DNA of 5,763 nucleotides, from assembly GCA_039180865.1 (NCBI GenBank), contig JBCDCZ010000291.1, positions 1-5,763 of the forward strand. Direction: 5' to 3'. Position 1 is the stretch's first letter. The number at the start of each line of letters is the position of its first letter. The notes under the pieces are model-generated. The model was not told the origin of the DNA. It saw only the letters and a program-made list of their open reading frames with translations, and did no database searches. The translations under genes and the position numbers were made by a program. Shown piece by piece: positions 1 to 5,763 of the stretch. This DNA is from JBCDCU01 sp039180865. Lineage in GTDB: Bacteria > Pseudomonadota > Alphaproteobacteria > Rhizobiales > JACESI01.

Positions 1-1
1 C

Positions 2-910
2 CCGGATGATCGGATTGGCCTTCTGGGGGCGAACGGAAACGGCAAATCGACGCTCGCAAAGCTTCTGTCCGGTCGGTTGAAAATCCAGTCCGGTCGCATG
101 AAAGCGCATCACAACATGCAGATTGCGTATTTCGCCCAGCATCAGCTTGATGAATTGCGGCCGAATGAAAGCGCTTATGATCATGTCCGTGCGATGATGG
201 AAAACGGATCGGACAACGTGACGGAGGCGCAGGCCCGGGCACGGACCGCTCAGATCGGTCTCGATGCGTCAAAAATGGACACGCCAGCGAAGAACCTTTC
301 GGGTGGCGAAAGAGCCCGTCTTCTCCTCGGTCTCGCAACGTTCAACGGCGCGCATCTGATCATCCTGGATGAGCCGACAAACCACCTTGATATCGATAGT
401 CGCGAGGCGCTCGTTCACGCACTCAACGAATACGAAGGTGCCGTCATCATGATCAGCCACGACCGGCATTTGATCGAAGCCTCCGCCGACCGGCTCTGGC
501 TCGTCGCGGACGGCACCGTTCAACCCTATGAAGGCGATCTCGACGAATACCGCACCTATATTCTTCAAACCAAAAAGGCTCAGCAAAAAACGGGAGCTGA
601 AAAGAAGTCGGATGCGGATCCGGCCAATTCCTCGGCCAGTGCCGCAGAGCGGCGACGGGAAGCGGCTGAAAAGCGCGCAGAAATCGCACCGCTCAGGGCA
701 GAAATAAAAACACTGGAGAAGACGATCTCGGTTCTTCAGAAGAAGATCGCCCTTGCCGATGAAAAAATGGCAATACCGAATCTCTTCACCGATCATCCGG
801 AGAAAGCGGCAGAACTTGGGAAAATCCGGGCGCGCCTCGCTCGCGAACTCGAAGATGCCGAGAACGCCTGGCTGGAAAAAAGCGAGGCCCTGGAAGAAGC
901 TGGCGCTTGA
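2..910 (+). CDS. ABC-F family ATPase, YheS-like, C-terminal half (5' end outside window)
   Basis: The gene enters from the left edge in the frame whose first full codon is at 2, giving 302 visible residues before TGA at 908-910. What is seen is the second nucleotide-binding domain. Walker A GANGNGKST is at visible residues 9-17, the Q-loop (YFAQHQ) ends near 48, the ABC signature LSGGE is at 99-103, Walker B LIILDEP at 119-125, followed by TNHLD, and the H-loop SHDRH at 152-156. The TNHLD and FAQHQLDELR wording resembles E. coli YheS more than Uup or EttA. Residues about 215-302 are charged and probably form the C-terminal coiled coil (AERRREAAEKRAE start). ABC-F proteins are soluble, lack membrane domains, and typically act on the ribosome; that role here is family knowledge. 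An internal TTG at 77 is not the start, because the Walker A lies upstream of it. The specific subfamily is less certain than the ABC-F call. Confidence 0.93.
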   Translation, partial: PDDRIGLLGANGNGKSTLAKLLSGRLKIQSGRMKAHHNMQIAYFAQHQLDELRPNESAYDHVRAMMENGSDNVTEAQARARTAQIGLDASKMDTPAKNLSGGERARLLLGLATFNGAHLIILDEPTNHLDIDSREALVHALNEYEGAVIMISHDRHLIEASADRLWLVADGTVQPYEGDLDEYRTYILQTKKAQQKTGAEKKSDADPANSSASAAERRREAAEKRAEIAPLRAEIKTLEKTISVLQKKIALADEKMAIPNLFTDHPEKAAELGKIRARLARELEDAENAWLEKSEALEEAGA

Positions 911-937
911 AATGCGAACGCAAATTGGCGCTTTTTA

Positions 938-966
938 TTGATTCGGAACGGAGCCGCTACGATACT
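938..966 (+). promoter_or_regulatory. Possible sigma70-type promoter of the adenine deaminase gene
   Basis: TTGATT at 938-943 and GATACT at 961-966 are separated by 17 bp and match the -35 and -10 consensus at four of six positions each. The predicted transcript would start near 973, about 29 bases before the favoured ATG. It lies in the only gap between the ABC-F and deaminase genes, so the deaminase may have its own promoter as well as possible read-through. This is a consensus match by eye only. Confidence 0.35.
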
Positions 967-990
967 GAATACACAGTGCCGTTCGGCATC

Positions 991-995
991 AGGAG
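991..995 (+). promoter_or_regulatory. Ribosome binding site that decides the deaminase start
   Basis: AGGAG lies upstream of two consecutive ATG codons at 999 and 1002. Spacing is 3 bases to the first and 6 bases to the second, so the ATG at 1002 is the better start. The two choices differ by one methionine only. Confidence 0.7.
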
Positions 996-1001
996 TGCAT
1001 G

Positions 1002-2010
1002 ATGGACCAGACGATCGACCGCCTCATCAACGTTCTCCCGAAGGCTGAACTTCATCTGCACATCGAAGGAACCCTAGAGCCGGAGATGATGCTGGCTCTC
1101 GCCAAGCGCAACAATGTGACCCTTCCCTACGAGACTGTCGAAGATATCGCGAAGGCTTTCGAGTTTGACTGCCTGCAGGACTTTCTCGATCTCTATTATC
1201 TCGGCATGTCCGTTCTCGTAGAGGAGCGCGATTTTTACGATCTCACCTATGCCTATCTTGAGCGGGTCGCCGCCGACCGCGTGACCCATGTGGAAATCTT
1301 CTTCGATCCGCAAGCGCACATGGAGCGCGGCGTGTCCTTCGACACGGTCCTTTCAGGCATTAAGCGTGCCCTTGAGGAAGGTCACAAAGCCCTTGGCATT
1401 TCTTCAAAGCTCATCATGTGCTTCCTACGGCACTTGCCGGAAGAAAGTGCATTCGAAGCCTTTGAGTGCGCGTGTCATCACAAGGACGCAATTTACGGCG
1501 TTGGGCTCGATTCATCTGAACGCGGGCACCCGCCTTCGAAATTCTCCCGCGTCTTTAGGGCAGCGCGCGAAGAAGGCTTCATTCCTGTCGCCCATGCAGG
1601 TGAAGAAGGCCCGGCAGCTTATGTGAAGGAGGCGCTGGATGACCTCAAAGTCGCGCGGGTCGACCATGGCTATCGCGCCTTTGACGAACCTGCTTTGATT
1701 GCCCGACTAAGGGCAGAGCAAATGCCACTCACCATGTGTCCGCTGTCCAATCTGAGATTGAAAGGCATTCAGACCATCGGCGAAAGCCCGGTGAAAAAAG
1801 CCTTGGATGCGGGCCTCTTGGTAACCGTCAACTCCGACGACCCGTCCTATTTCGGGGGGCTATGTGAATGATAATTTCCGGGCGATTGCTGACGGTCTCT
1901 CGCTATCCCCACAGGAAATCATCCGGCTTGCGAAAAACTCGTTCGCTGCCTCCTTTCTGGATGATCGGGAAAAGCAAGAAAAGCTCGATGCGATCGAAAA
2001 GGAGCTCTGA
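1002..2010 (+). pseudogene. Adenine deaminase (adenosine deaminase superfamily), frame broken near the C-terminus
   Basis: The enzyme would hydrolyse adenine to hypoxanthine and ammonia in cytoplasmic purine salvage. Counting from ATG 1002, the zinc-site signatures are present: HLH in the ELHLHIEGTLEPE block (H18, H20), HAGEE (H198, catalytic E201), DHG (H222) and NSDDP (D279, D280). The IEGTLEPE, VGLDSSE.GHPPSKF and NSDDPSYFGG blocks are those of proteobacterial adenine deaminases such as the Pseudomonas PA0148 type, rather than classical adenosine deaminase, so adenine is the likelier substrate. After FGG the frame stops at TGA 1869-1871 (289 residues). Removing one G from the run at 1854-1859 restores YVNDNFR and 49 more residues to TGA 2008-2010, giving 335 residues, a normal family length. 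The broken product would keep all metal ligands but lose the final helices. The lesion may be a sequencing error, a recent mutation, or (least likely) slippage recoding. If it is an error, this is an intact gene. Confidence 0.88.
1854..1859 (+). other. G6 run: site of the deaminase frameshift
   Basis: Six G residues follow the TTC codon at 1851-1853. Reading straight through gives GGG GGG CTA TGT GAA TGA. Five G residues would give GGG GGC TAT GTG AAT GAT, which encodes the conserved GGYVND continuation. The change is therefore one inserted base in a homopolymer. Confidence 0.9.
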
Positions 2011-2013
2011 GGT

Positions 2014-2712
2014 CTAGGCAGGCCGATGCCAGACTGCGAAACTGTGATCGATCACCCGGTCTCCTCGTGAAATCGAAAAGCGTTTATCCGATACCTGGGT
2101 CAGGCCAAATCGTTCGGGAAGGCGCAGGTTCTTTTCTTCAAGTGGCCAGGGCGGACCATCGGCATCGGCGCCATCGGGCCGGGTGCGACTGTAAACCAGA
2201 AGCGTTCCGCCCGGCGCGACGAGCCGACAGATGGCTCGTGCCGTCTCGTCAATGCCCTCCGGCGGCAGAGCTTGAAGCGTGTAGCATTCGTGGACCATAT
2301 CAAATCCCTGAGTCCAGCTTTCGGGCGGATTGAATAAATCTGCGGTCTCGTAGGAAACGGCAGTTTCAGGAAAGCGTTTTTTAGCCCACGCAATCGCCTC
2401 TTCCGCAATATCGAAAGCAAATGTCGTGTATCCAGCGTTGTCGAGTGCTTCCGCGTTGTCGCCAAGCCCGCAGGCGATATCGAGCGCCCTCCTGCCCTTC
2501 CCTGGATGGTCGGCAAGGTAGGACAGAAGCTCCGGCTTCGCTTCGAGATCCGCCCAGGGAATGGCGGCTTCATCTCCAGCGGCCCGCTCATAGACCGCAT
2601 CAAAAAAATGCCGACGGCCTGCTGCGTCCGGCGAATCGTTCCCGGGAAGCTCAGACAGTTTGGCGCGGGCGGCCTCCCGGCGCTTTTGGAAGTCTTCATC
2701 TTTTGCGTTCAC
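2014..2712 (-). CDS. Class I SAM-dependent methyltransferase, substrate unknown
   Basis: Encodes 232 residues from a GTG start at 2712. The fold is clear: motif I DIACGLGDN at about residues 78-86, the acidic loop after strand 2 (AFDIAEEA, about 99-106), TADLF with D125, motif FDMVHECYTLQALP at about 137-150, and VAPGGTLLVYSR at about 165-176. A short N-terminal region (RRHFFDAVYERAAGDEAAIPW) precedes it, as in several small uncharacterised bacterial methyltransferases that probably act on small molecules. No membrane segment or signal peptide is visible. The GTG start is chosen because its GTGA overlaps the holC stop by 4 bp and a GGGAG sits 8 bases upstream. The in-frame ATG at 2790 would run 82 bp into holC. 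Translation is probably coupled to holC. Its stop lies 3 bp from the convergent deaminase stop. A substrate cannot be assigned from sequence. Confidence 0.88.
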   Translation of the reverse strand: MNAKDEDFQKRREAARAKLSELPGNDSPDAAGRRHFFDAVYERAAGDEAAIPWADLEAKPELLSYLADHPGKGRRALDIACGLGDNAEALDNAGYTTFAFDIAEEAIAWAKKRFPETAVSYETADLFNPPESWTQGFDMVHECYTLQALPPEGIDETARAICRLVAPGGTLLVYSRTRPDGADADGPPWPLEEKNLRLPERFGLTQVSDKRFSISRGDRVIDHSFAVWHRPA

Positions 2713-3158
2713 GCCTTTTTCTCCCAGCCGCCACGTTCGTTCTGCGCCCAATATGTGACCTCGTGGCCAGCCTCCTTGTCGATCTTCCAACGGCTGCGCG
2801 CATGGGCAAGTTCCGCTTCGTCATGGCCGTTAAAGACATAAATCACGCGTTCGTAGGGCGAGAGATCGTTGATCTCGGTGCCTTCGATCAGAAACCGTAT
2901 CGTCGCTTCGTTTGGATTTTCATCCTGATCGGTGAGAAAGATCGGCTGGTCTTCGGCGTTGCCATCGTCCCGGCTCCCGTGTGGAAGGAAGCTTTCCTCT
3001 CGGTAAGTCCAAAGCTGTTGGTTGAGCGCTTCAACCCGCGCTTCGTGGCCGGTTTGAACAACCACCCGCCAGCCGCGTTCAAGGCATTTTTCCAGAAGCT
3101 TCGGCAGGACGTTCTCCAGCGGCTCGTTCACAAGGTGGTAATAGAGGACTTCAGTCAT
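2709..3158 (-). CDS. holC: DNA polymerase III chi subunit
   Basis: Encodes 149 residues, close to the 147 of E. coli HolC. Family features are present: an N-terminal YYHL strand followed by a helix, VVVQTGHEARVEALNQQLW at about 32-50, LWTYREESFLPHG at 49-61, QPIFLT at 71-76, NPNEA at 81-85, YVFNG at 107-111, and a C-terminal end with YWAQNERGGW. HolC is a cytoplasmic part of the clamp-loader complex and in E. coli links it to single-strand binding protein. The ATG at 3158 is chosen because the protein aligns from MTEVLYYHL. The only Shine-Dalgarno-like match is AGGAA about 12 bases upstream, so initiation may be weak. An in-frame extension to 3272 has no family resemblance and is left out. 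The gene lies downstream of pepA on the same strand, as in other proteobacteria, but 624 bp away with an opposite-strand gene between, so it may use a promoter in 3159-3302. Confidence 0.93.
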   Translation of the reverse strand: MTEVLYYHLVNEPLENVLPKLLEKCLERGWRVVVQTGHEARVEALNQQLWTYREESFLPHGSRDDGNAEDQPIFLTDQDENPNEATIRFLIEGTEINDLSPYERVIYVFNGHDEAELAHARSRWKIDKEAGHEVTYWAQNERGGWEKKA

Positions 3159-3214
3159 GAGAACGGACAATTCCTGTGGGAAGCTGGCTGAATCTTTGGG
3201 TCTGTTGTTTCTGG

Positions 3215-3247
3215 ACGCTAACAGGAAAAGCATGGTTTGTTTAGCGT
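3215..3247. repeat. 7-bp inverted repeat in the holC / exported-protein intergenic region
   Basis: ACGCTAA at 3215-3221 and TTAGCGT at 3241-3247 are perfect inverse complements separated by 19 bp. The site lies in the 144-bp region between two divergent genes, where an operator would be expected. A 7-bp pair can arise by chance in a region of this size, so the functional reading is weak. Confidence 0.3.
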
Positions 3248-3302
3248 GAGCGCGGTGGACAGTGCGAATCATCCGCGCTGCCGATCTGAAAGAAACACCC
3301 GT

Positions 3303-3746
3303 ATGATTATGCGAAAAACCATCCTGCTTCTTTGCAGTCTTGCAATCGCTTCACTTGCAGCCTTCTCGCTTGCCAAGGCGGAAACGACAGTCACTGTACC
3401 GGTTGCCTTCTCAGTGCCTGAGCCGCCGGACTGTTCATTTCCCTGCGAGGAAGACTTGACCCTTCCTGACTTCGCGAGGGATCTCAATCTCATTGGTGAG
3501 CAAGGTCAGTTCTCGACCAACCTCACGCGAAAGGCGTTTCGACTGCGTCTTGAGAGTTGGCGGGAGCACGCAGAGGTCTATCGCCGGAGCGCAGAGTTTG
3601 CACTCAGCCGCGCAGAGGACTGGCGGGCGGCAAGGCTCGATCACCTTTTGAAGATTGCCTACTACGAGGAGCTCCTCACCGGATATCGAATCGCCCACGC
3701 GATCGACCGCGCAGGCAATGCTGAGTACGGCGAGGTTCGCGAGTGA
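3303..3746 (+). CDS. Hypothetical small exported protein
   Basis: Encodes 147 residues from ATG 3303; a second ATG at 3309 is equally possible. A clear Sec signal peptide is present: a basic MRK start, a hydrophobic stretch at residues 7-24, and a signal peptidase I site at AKA-E (after residue 26). The mature part of about 121 residues should be periplasmic or secreted. It begins with a V/P-rich strand-like segment (TVTVPVAFSVPEPP), then two cysteines in DCSFPC (C44, C48) that could form a disulfide. From about residue 70 it is a charged, probably helical region rich in Arg and Glu (FRLRLESWREHAEVYRR). C11 inside the signal peptide is not in a good lipobox. The upstream ribosome site is only a purine-rich GAAAGAAA at 3288-3295. 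I do not recognise the family. It lies on the opposite strand to holC and pepA, ending 36 bp from the pepA stop. The signal peptide and sensible composition support a real gene. Confidence 0.75.
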   Translation: MIMRKTILLLCSLAIASLAAFSLAKAETTVTVPVAFSVPEPPDCSFPCEEDLTLPDFARDLNLIGEQGQFSTNLTRKAFRLRLESWREHAEVYRRSAEFALSRAEDWRAARLDHLLKIAYYEELLTGYRIAHAIDRAGNAEYGEVRE

Positions 3747-3782
3747 TCGCAAAGGCAGCGTTCAATCGCGCCGCCTGATGCC

Positions 3783-5279
3783 TTATTCGTAATTGTCGCG
3801 TACAAGCCGGTCGAGCAACCTCACCCCATAACCTGACGCCCAGGACTTGTTGACCTCCGTCTGCGGCGACCCCATTGCGGTTCCGGCAATATCAAGATGC
3901 GCCCAAGACGTGTCACCAACAAAACGTTTCAGGAATTGCGCAGCCGTTACCGATCCCGCCATTCGGCCGCCGACATTCTTCATATCGGCAAATTTGGAAT
4001 CGATCATCTTGTCATATTCAGGGCCAAGCGGCATCCGCCAGACTTCCTCGCCCGTCGCGCGCCCGGCCCCCGCAATCTGAAGCGCGAGATCATCGTCATT
4101 GCAGTAAAGCCCCGCTTTATGATGGCCAAGGGCCACAATGATTGCGCCGGTCAGGGTCGCGAGATCAATCATGAATTTCGGAGAAAATTCGCGAGAGGTG
4201 TAGGTTAGCACGTCGCAAAGCACGAGGCGCCCTTCCGCATCAGTGTTGATGATTTCCACTGTCTGACCCGACATGGTCGTGACGATATCACCTGGTCTTT
4301 GGGCATTCCCGTCAGGCATGTTCTCGACAAGGCCAAGGAGACCAACCACATTCGCCTTGGCTTTACGGGCGGCCAACGCATGCATGAGACCAATCACAGC
4401 CGCTGCACCGCCCATGTCGCCCTTCATGTCTTCCATACCGGCACCGGGTTTCAAGGAAATGCCACCTGTATCGAAAACAACGCCTTTACCGATGAAGGCG
4501 AGTGTATCGGCGTCTTTGGCGCCGCCCATCCACTTCATCACCGCGAGACGCGGCGGACGGACAGATCCTTGCCCTACCCCGAGAAATGCGCGCATCCCGA
4601 GATCGGACATTTCCGCTTCATCCAGGATTTCGACCTCAACGCCGAGTTTCTCAAGCGCCTTGGCGTGATCAGCAAATTCCACGGGTCCAAGCACATTCGG
4701 TGGCTCGTTCACCAGATCGCGCGCAAGGATCGCGCCATCGATGACCCCGCTTTCGTGCTCCCAGGTTTCTGTGGCCGCTGCCGGGTCCTCCACCGCAACA
4801 AATACGTCACAAACCTTCGTTTCTTCGTTGTCTTCGTCCTTGTCCTTCTTCTTTGTTTTGTAGCGATCGAACTTGTAGGACCGGAGCTTCATGCCGCTTA
4901 CGACATTCATGATCTGCTCAATGCTCATTGATTGATCGTCTGGTCGCTTTAAAAGGATCGTTGCCCGTTCAAGACCGCTTGACACGATCGCGCCGCCAAT
5001 CTTGCCTCCAAGCTTCAACCAGTCCGCCTCAAGCATCTTGGTCGTGTCGCCGAGACCGATGATCATCAGCCGGTCACTCGCGACGCCTTCGGGTGCAATC
5101 AAATCAAGTGTCGAAAGCGATTTTCCGGAAAATTTCGTCGCATCGGCAGCTCTGTTGAACAAAGCTTCTGGAACAATGGCTGCAGCTTCTCCTGAAAGCG
5201 CGCGTTCTTCAGCGCACAGCAGGATGGTAAGCCCTTCCAAATCATCCGCCGTTGCGGAAAACGCAATATTGAATTCCAT
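3783..5279 (-). CDS. pepA: Leucyl (cytosol) aminopeptidase, M17 family
   Basis: Encodes 498 residues, close to the 503 of E. coli PepA. The M17 signature NTDAEGRL is at about 345-352. The metal and catalytic residues line up with E. coli PepA at a constant offset: K265, D270, K277, D288, D347, E349 and R351 correspond to K270, D275, K282, D293, D352, E354 and R356. The GKGVVFDTGGISLKPG block at 265-280 is typical. It removes N-terminal residues from peptides in the cytoplasm using two metal ions; E. coli PepA also binds DNA in Xer recombination, a role not testable here. A lysine-rich then acidic stretch at about 141-155 (KTKKKDKDEDNEETK) is a probable surface linker between the N-terminal and catalytic domains. 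ATG 5279 is chosen because AGGA lies 6 bases upstream (plus-strand 5286-5289); a TTG at 5285 in the same frame has no such site. The gene leads into holC downstream. Confidence 0.97.
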   Translation of the reverse strand: MEFNIAFSATADDLEGLTILLCAEERALSGEAAAIVPEALFNRAADATKFSGKSLSTLDLIAPEGVASDRLMIIGLGDTTKMLEADWLKLGGKIGGAIVSSGLERATILLKRPDDQSMSIEQIMNVVSGMKLRSYKFDRYKTKKKDKDEDNEETKVCDVFVAVEDPAAATETWEHESGVIDGAILARDLVNEPPNVLGPVEFADHAKALEKLGVEVEILDEAEMSDLGMRAFLGVGQGSVRPPRLAVMKWMGGAKDADTLAFIGKGVVFDTGGISLKPGAGMEDMKGDMGGAAAVIGLMHALAARKAKANVVGLLGLVENMPDGNAQRPGDIVTTMSGQTVEIINTDAEGRLVLCDVLTYTSREFSPKFMIDLATLTGAIIVALGHHKAGLYCNDDDLALQIAGAGRATGEEVWRMPLGPEYDKMIDSKFADMKNVGGRMAGSVTAAQFLKRFVGDTSWAHLDIAGTAMGSPQTEVNKSWASGYGVRLLDRLVRDNYE

Positions 5280-5523
5280 AATCAATCCTATCTCGGTCAG
5301 CCCTGTCGGAGCACCTTACGCGATCCAGCTGCTGCAGGTTTTTCGGGATGCGACGTCATCGATGGCTCAAACTTCGTACCCGGTTGGCCCATTCTGCACG
5401 GTGCCCTGTCCTTTACGGCGGTTTCAGTGCCGTCGGCAATGGTCAGTCCGATGGGAAAACGGCATTCCAACAATTCAGTGCTTCAAGAAAGGCTCTGCAT
5501 TGTTTAGTGATCGCATATGGCCC

Positions 5524-5535
5524 AAAGCATGCTTT
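5524..5535. repeat. Perfect 12-bp palindrome
   Basis: AAAGCATGCTTT reads the same on both strands. With no loop it cannot be an RNA hairpin, so a binding site for a dimeric protein is the more natural reading, if it is functional at all. It is about 245 bp upstream of the pepA start. Confidence 0.35.
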
Positions 5536-5548
5536 TTGCAAGCCTTTT

Positions 5549-5582
5549 CGGAGTGATCTAAGCGGTCTTGCTTAGACCTCCG
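5549..5582. repeat. Hairpin with 12 paired bases, function unknown
   Basis: The outer stem pairs CGGAG (5549-5553) with CTCCG (5578-5582). The inner stem pairs TCTAAGC (5557-5563) with GCTTAGA (5570-5576). The loop is GGTCTT, and an uneven internal loop (TGA opposite C) separates the stems. No T-run follows on either strand, so it is not a standard intrinsic terminator. It could be a structured leader or small-RNA element, or a DNA dyad. Confidence 0.45.
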
Positions 5583-5613
5583 CGGGCAGCGCCGACCCGG
5601 CAGACAAATGCCG

Positions 5614-5639
5614 CATATCCAATACGTGACATATCCAAT
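5614..5639. repeat. Direct repeat CATATCCAAT, two copies 16 bp apart
   Basis: CATATCCAAT occurs at 5614-5623 and 5630-5639, separated by ACGTGA. The copies are identical over 10 bases and sit in non-coding DNA. Tandem sites of this kind can be operators, though a 16-bp period is not a whole number of helical turns. Confidence 0.45.
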
Positions 5640-5660
5640 GCACAAGCAACCGTGTTGCAT

Positions 5661-5691
5661 TTATCCCGCAGCCACCACCACACTTATCCCG
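5661..5691. repeat. Direct repeat TTATCCCG, two copies 23 bp apart
   Basis: TTATCCCG occurs at 5661-5668 and 5684-5691. Together with the CATATCCAAT pair, the core TATCC appears four times in the same orientation between 5616 and 5689. An 8-bp pair alone is weak evidence. Confidence 0.3.
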
Positions 5692-5719
5692 TCAGGCTTA
5701 TGGCCTAAGTCCGTTTCTG

Positions 5720-5736
5720 TTAAGTTCTTGTTTACC
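5720..5736 (+). promoter_or_regulatory. CtrA-like binding site
   Basis: TTAA (5720-5723), seven bases, then TTTACC. This differs by one base from the CtrA consensus TTAA-N7-TTAAC known from alphaproteobacteria. It would suit a rightward gene beginning beyond the window, since no gene in the window starts here. A single near-match is suggestive only. Confidence 0.3.
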
Positions 5737-5763
5737 CAGTTTGTTGAGACCACATTAGCCTTA

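Larger units (their letters stand above)
5280..5763. other. 484-bp gene-free region upstream of pepA
   Basis: No open frame here looks like a gene. The frames at 5348-5575 (+) and 5475-5660 (-) have no ribosome site or family resemblance, and a frame that begins inside pepA and runs to 5556 (+) is its antisense shadow. The pepA ribosome site is at 5286-5289. The region must contain the pepA promoter on the minus strand, but I see no strong -35/-10 pair. It also holds the palindrome, hairpin, direct repeats and CtrA-like site listed separately. In E. coli and relatives lptF lies divergent to pepA; whether it lies beyond the right edge here is unknown. Confidence 0.6.

Noticed and set aside
901..935. 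Terminator after the ABC-F gene (GGCGC followed by five T)
   Set aside because: TGGCGCTT occurs as a direct repeat at 901-908 and 926-933, but no inverse partner for GGCGC lies close enough upstream to form a convincing stem.
977..988. TGCCG-TT-CGGCA inverted repeat before the deaminase gene
   Set aside because: A 2-base loop is too short for a stable five-pair RNA stem, and the repeat is short enough to be chance.
1854..1871. Programmed ribosomal frameshift or transcriptional slippage in the deaminase
   Set aside because: A six-G run is shorter than typical slippage tracts, I see no stimulatory structure, and no such recoding is known to me for this family. A simple indel is more likely.
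2713..2790. N-terminal extension of the methyltransferase to an ATG at 2790
   Set aside because: It would overlap holC by 82 bp and adds residues with no family resemblance. The GTG at 2712 has a GGGAG at good spacing.
2421..3191. Long plus-strand open frame of 256 codons opposite holC and the methyltransferase
   Set aside because: It lies antisense to two genes with clear family motifs, its composition is Arg/Pro-rich as expected of a shadow frame, and it has no recognisable domain.
3159..3272. N-terminal extension of HolC to 3272
   Set aside because: HolC family similarity begins at MTEVLYYHL, and the extension would exceed the normal family length.
3747..3782. Bidirectional terminator between the exported-protein gene and pepA
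   Set aside because: AGGC/GCCT and GCG/CGC could pair with an internal loop, but the stem is interrupted and there is no T-run on either side.
5348..5660. Small open frames at 5348-5575 (+) and 5475-5660 (-)
   Set aside because: Neither has a convincing ribosome site, domain or coding-like composition, and they overlap the repeats in a non-coding region.

Overview
The window looks like ordinary chromosomal DNA from an alphaproteobacterium. This rests on moderately high GC by eye, the character of the PepA and HolC proteins, and an adenine deaminase of the type common in proteobacteria. I cannot name the genus. There is no sign of phage, plasmid, transposon, CRISPR or a biosynthetic cluster, and no rRNA or tRNA gene was recognised.

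Layout from left to right. Positions 2-910 (+) hold the C-terminal half of a YheS-like ABC-F ATPase cut by the window edge. An 87-91 bp gap with a plausible sigma70 promoter follows. Then comes an adenine deaminase gene (about 1002-2010, +) whose frame is broken by one extra G in a run of six G at 1854-1859. Its natural stop lies only 3 bp from the stop of a convergent class I SAM-dependent methyltransferase gene (2014-2712, -). That gene overlaps by 4 bp the gene for the DNA polymerase III chi subunit, holC (2709-3158, -). Positions 3303-3746 (+) encode a small exported protein of unknown function, which lies on the opposite strand between holC and pepA. The leucyl aminopeptidase gene pepA (3783-5279, -) is complete with all catalytic residues. 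The last 484 bp (5280-5763) contain no convincing gene but several small sequence structures: a 12-bp palindrome, a 12-bp-stem hairpin, two pairs of short direct repeats and a CtrA-like half-site pair near the right edge.

How the genes fit together. pepA followed by holC on the same strand is an old proteobacterial arrangement (E. coli has pepA-holC-valS). Here it is interrupted by the unknown exported-protein gene, so holC-methyltransferase probably forms its own two-gene translationally coupled unit. The ABC-F and deaminase genes read towards that unit. The deaminase would serve purine salvage if functional.

The points most worth a second look are the deaminase frameshift, the unknown secreted protein between pepA and holC, and the structured gene-free region upstream of pepA. 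I do not see evidence for a previously undescribed multi-gene system.
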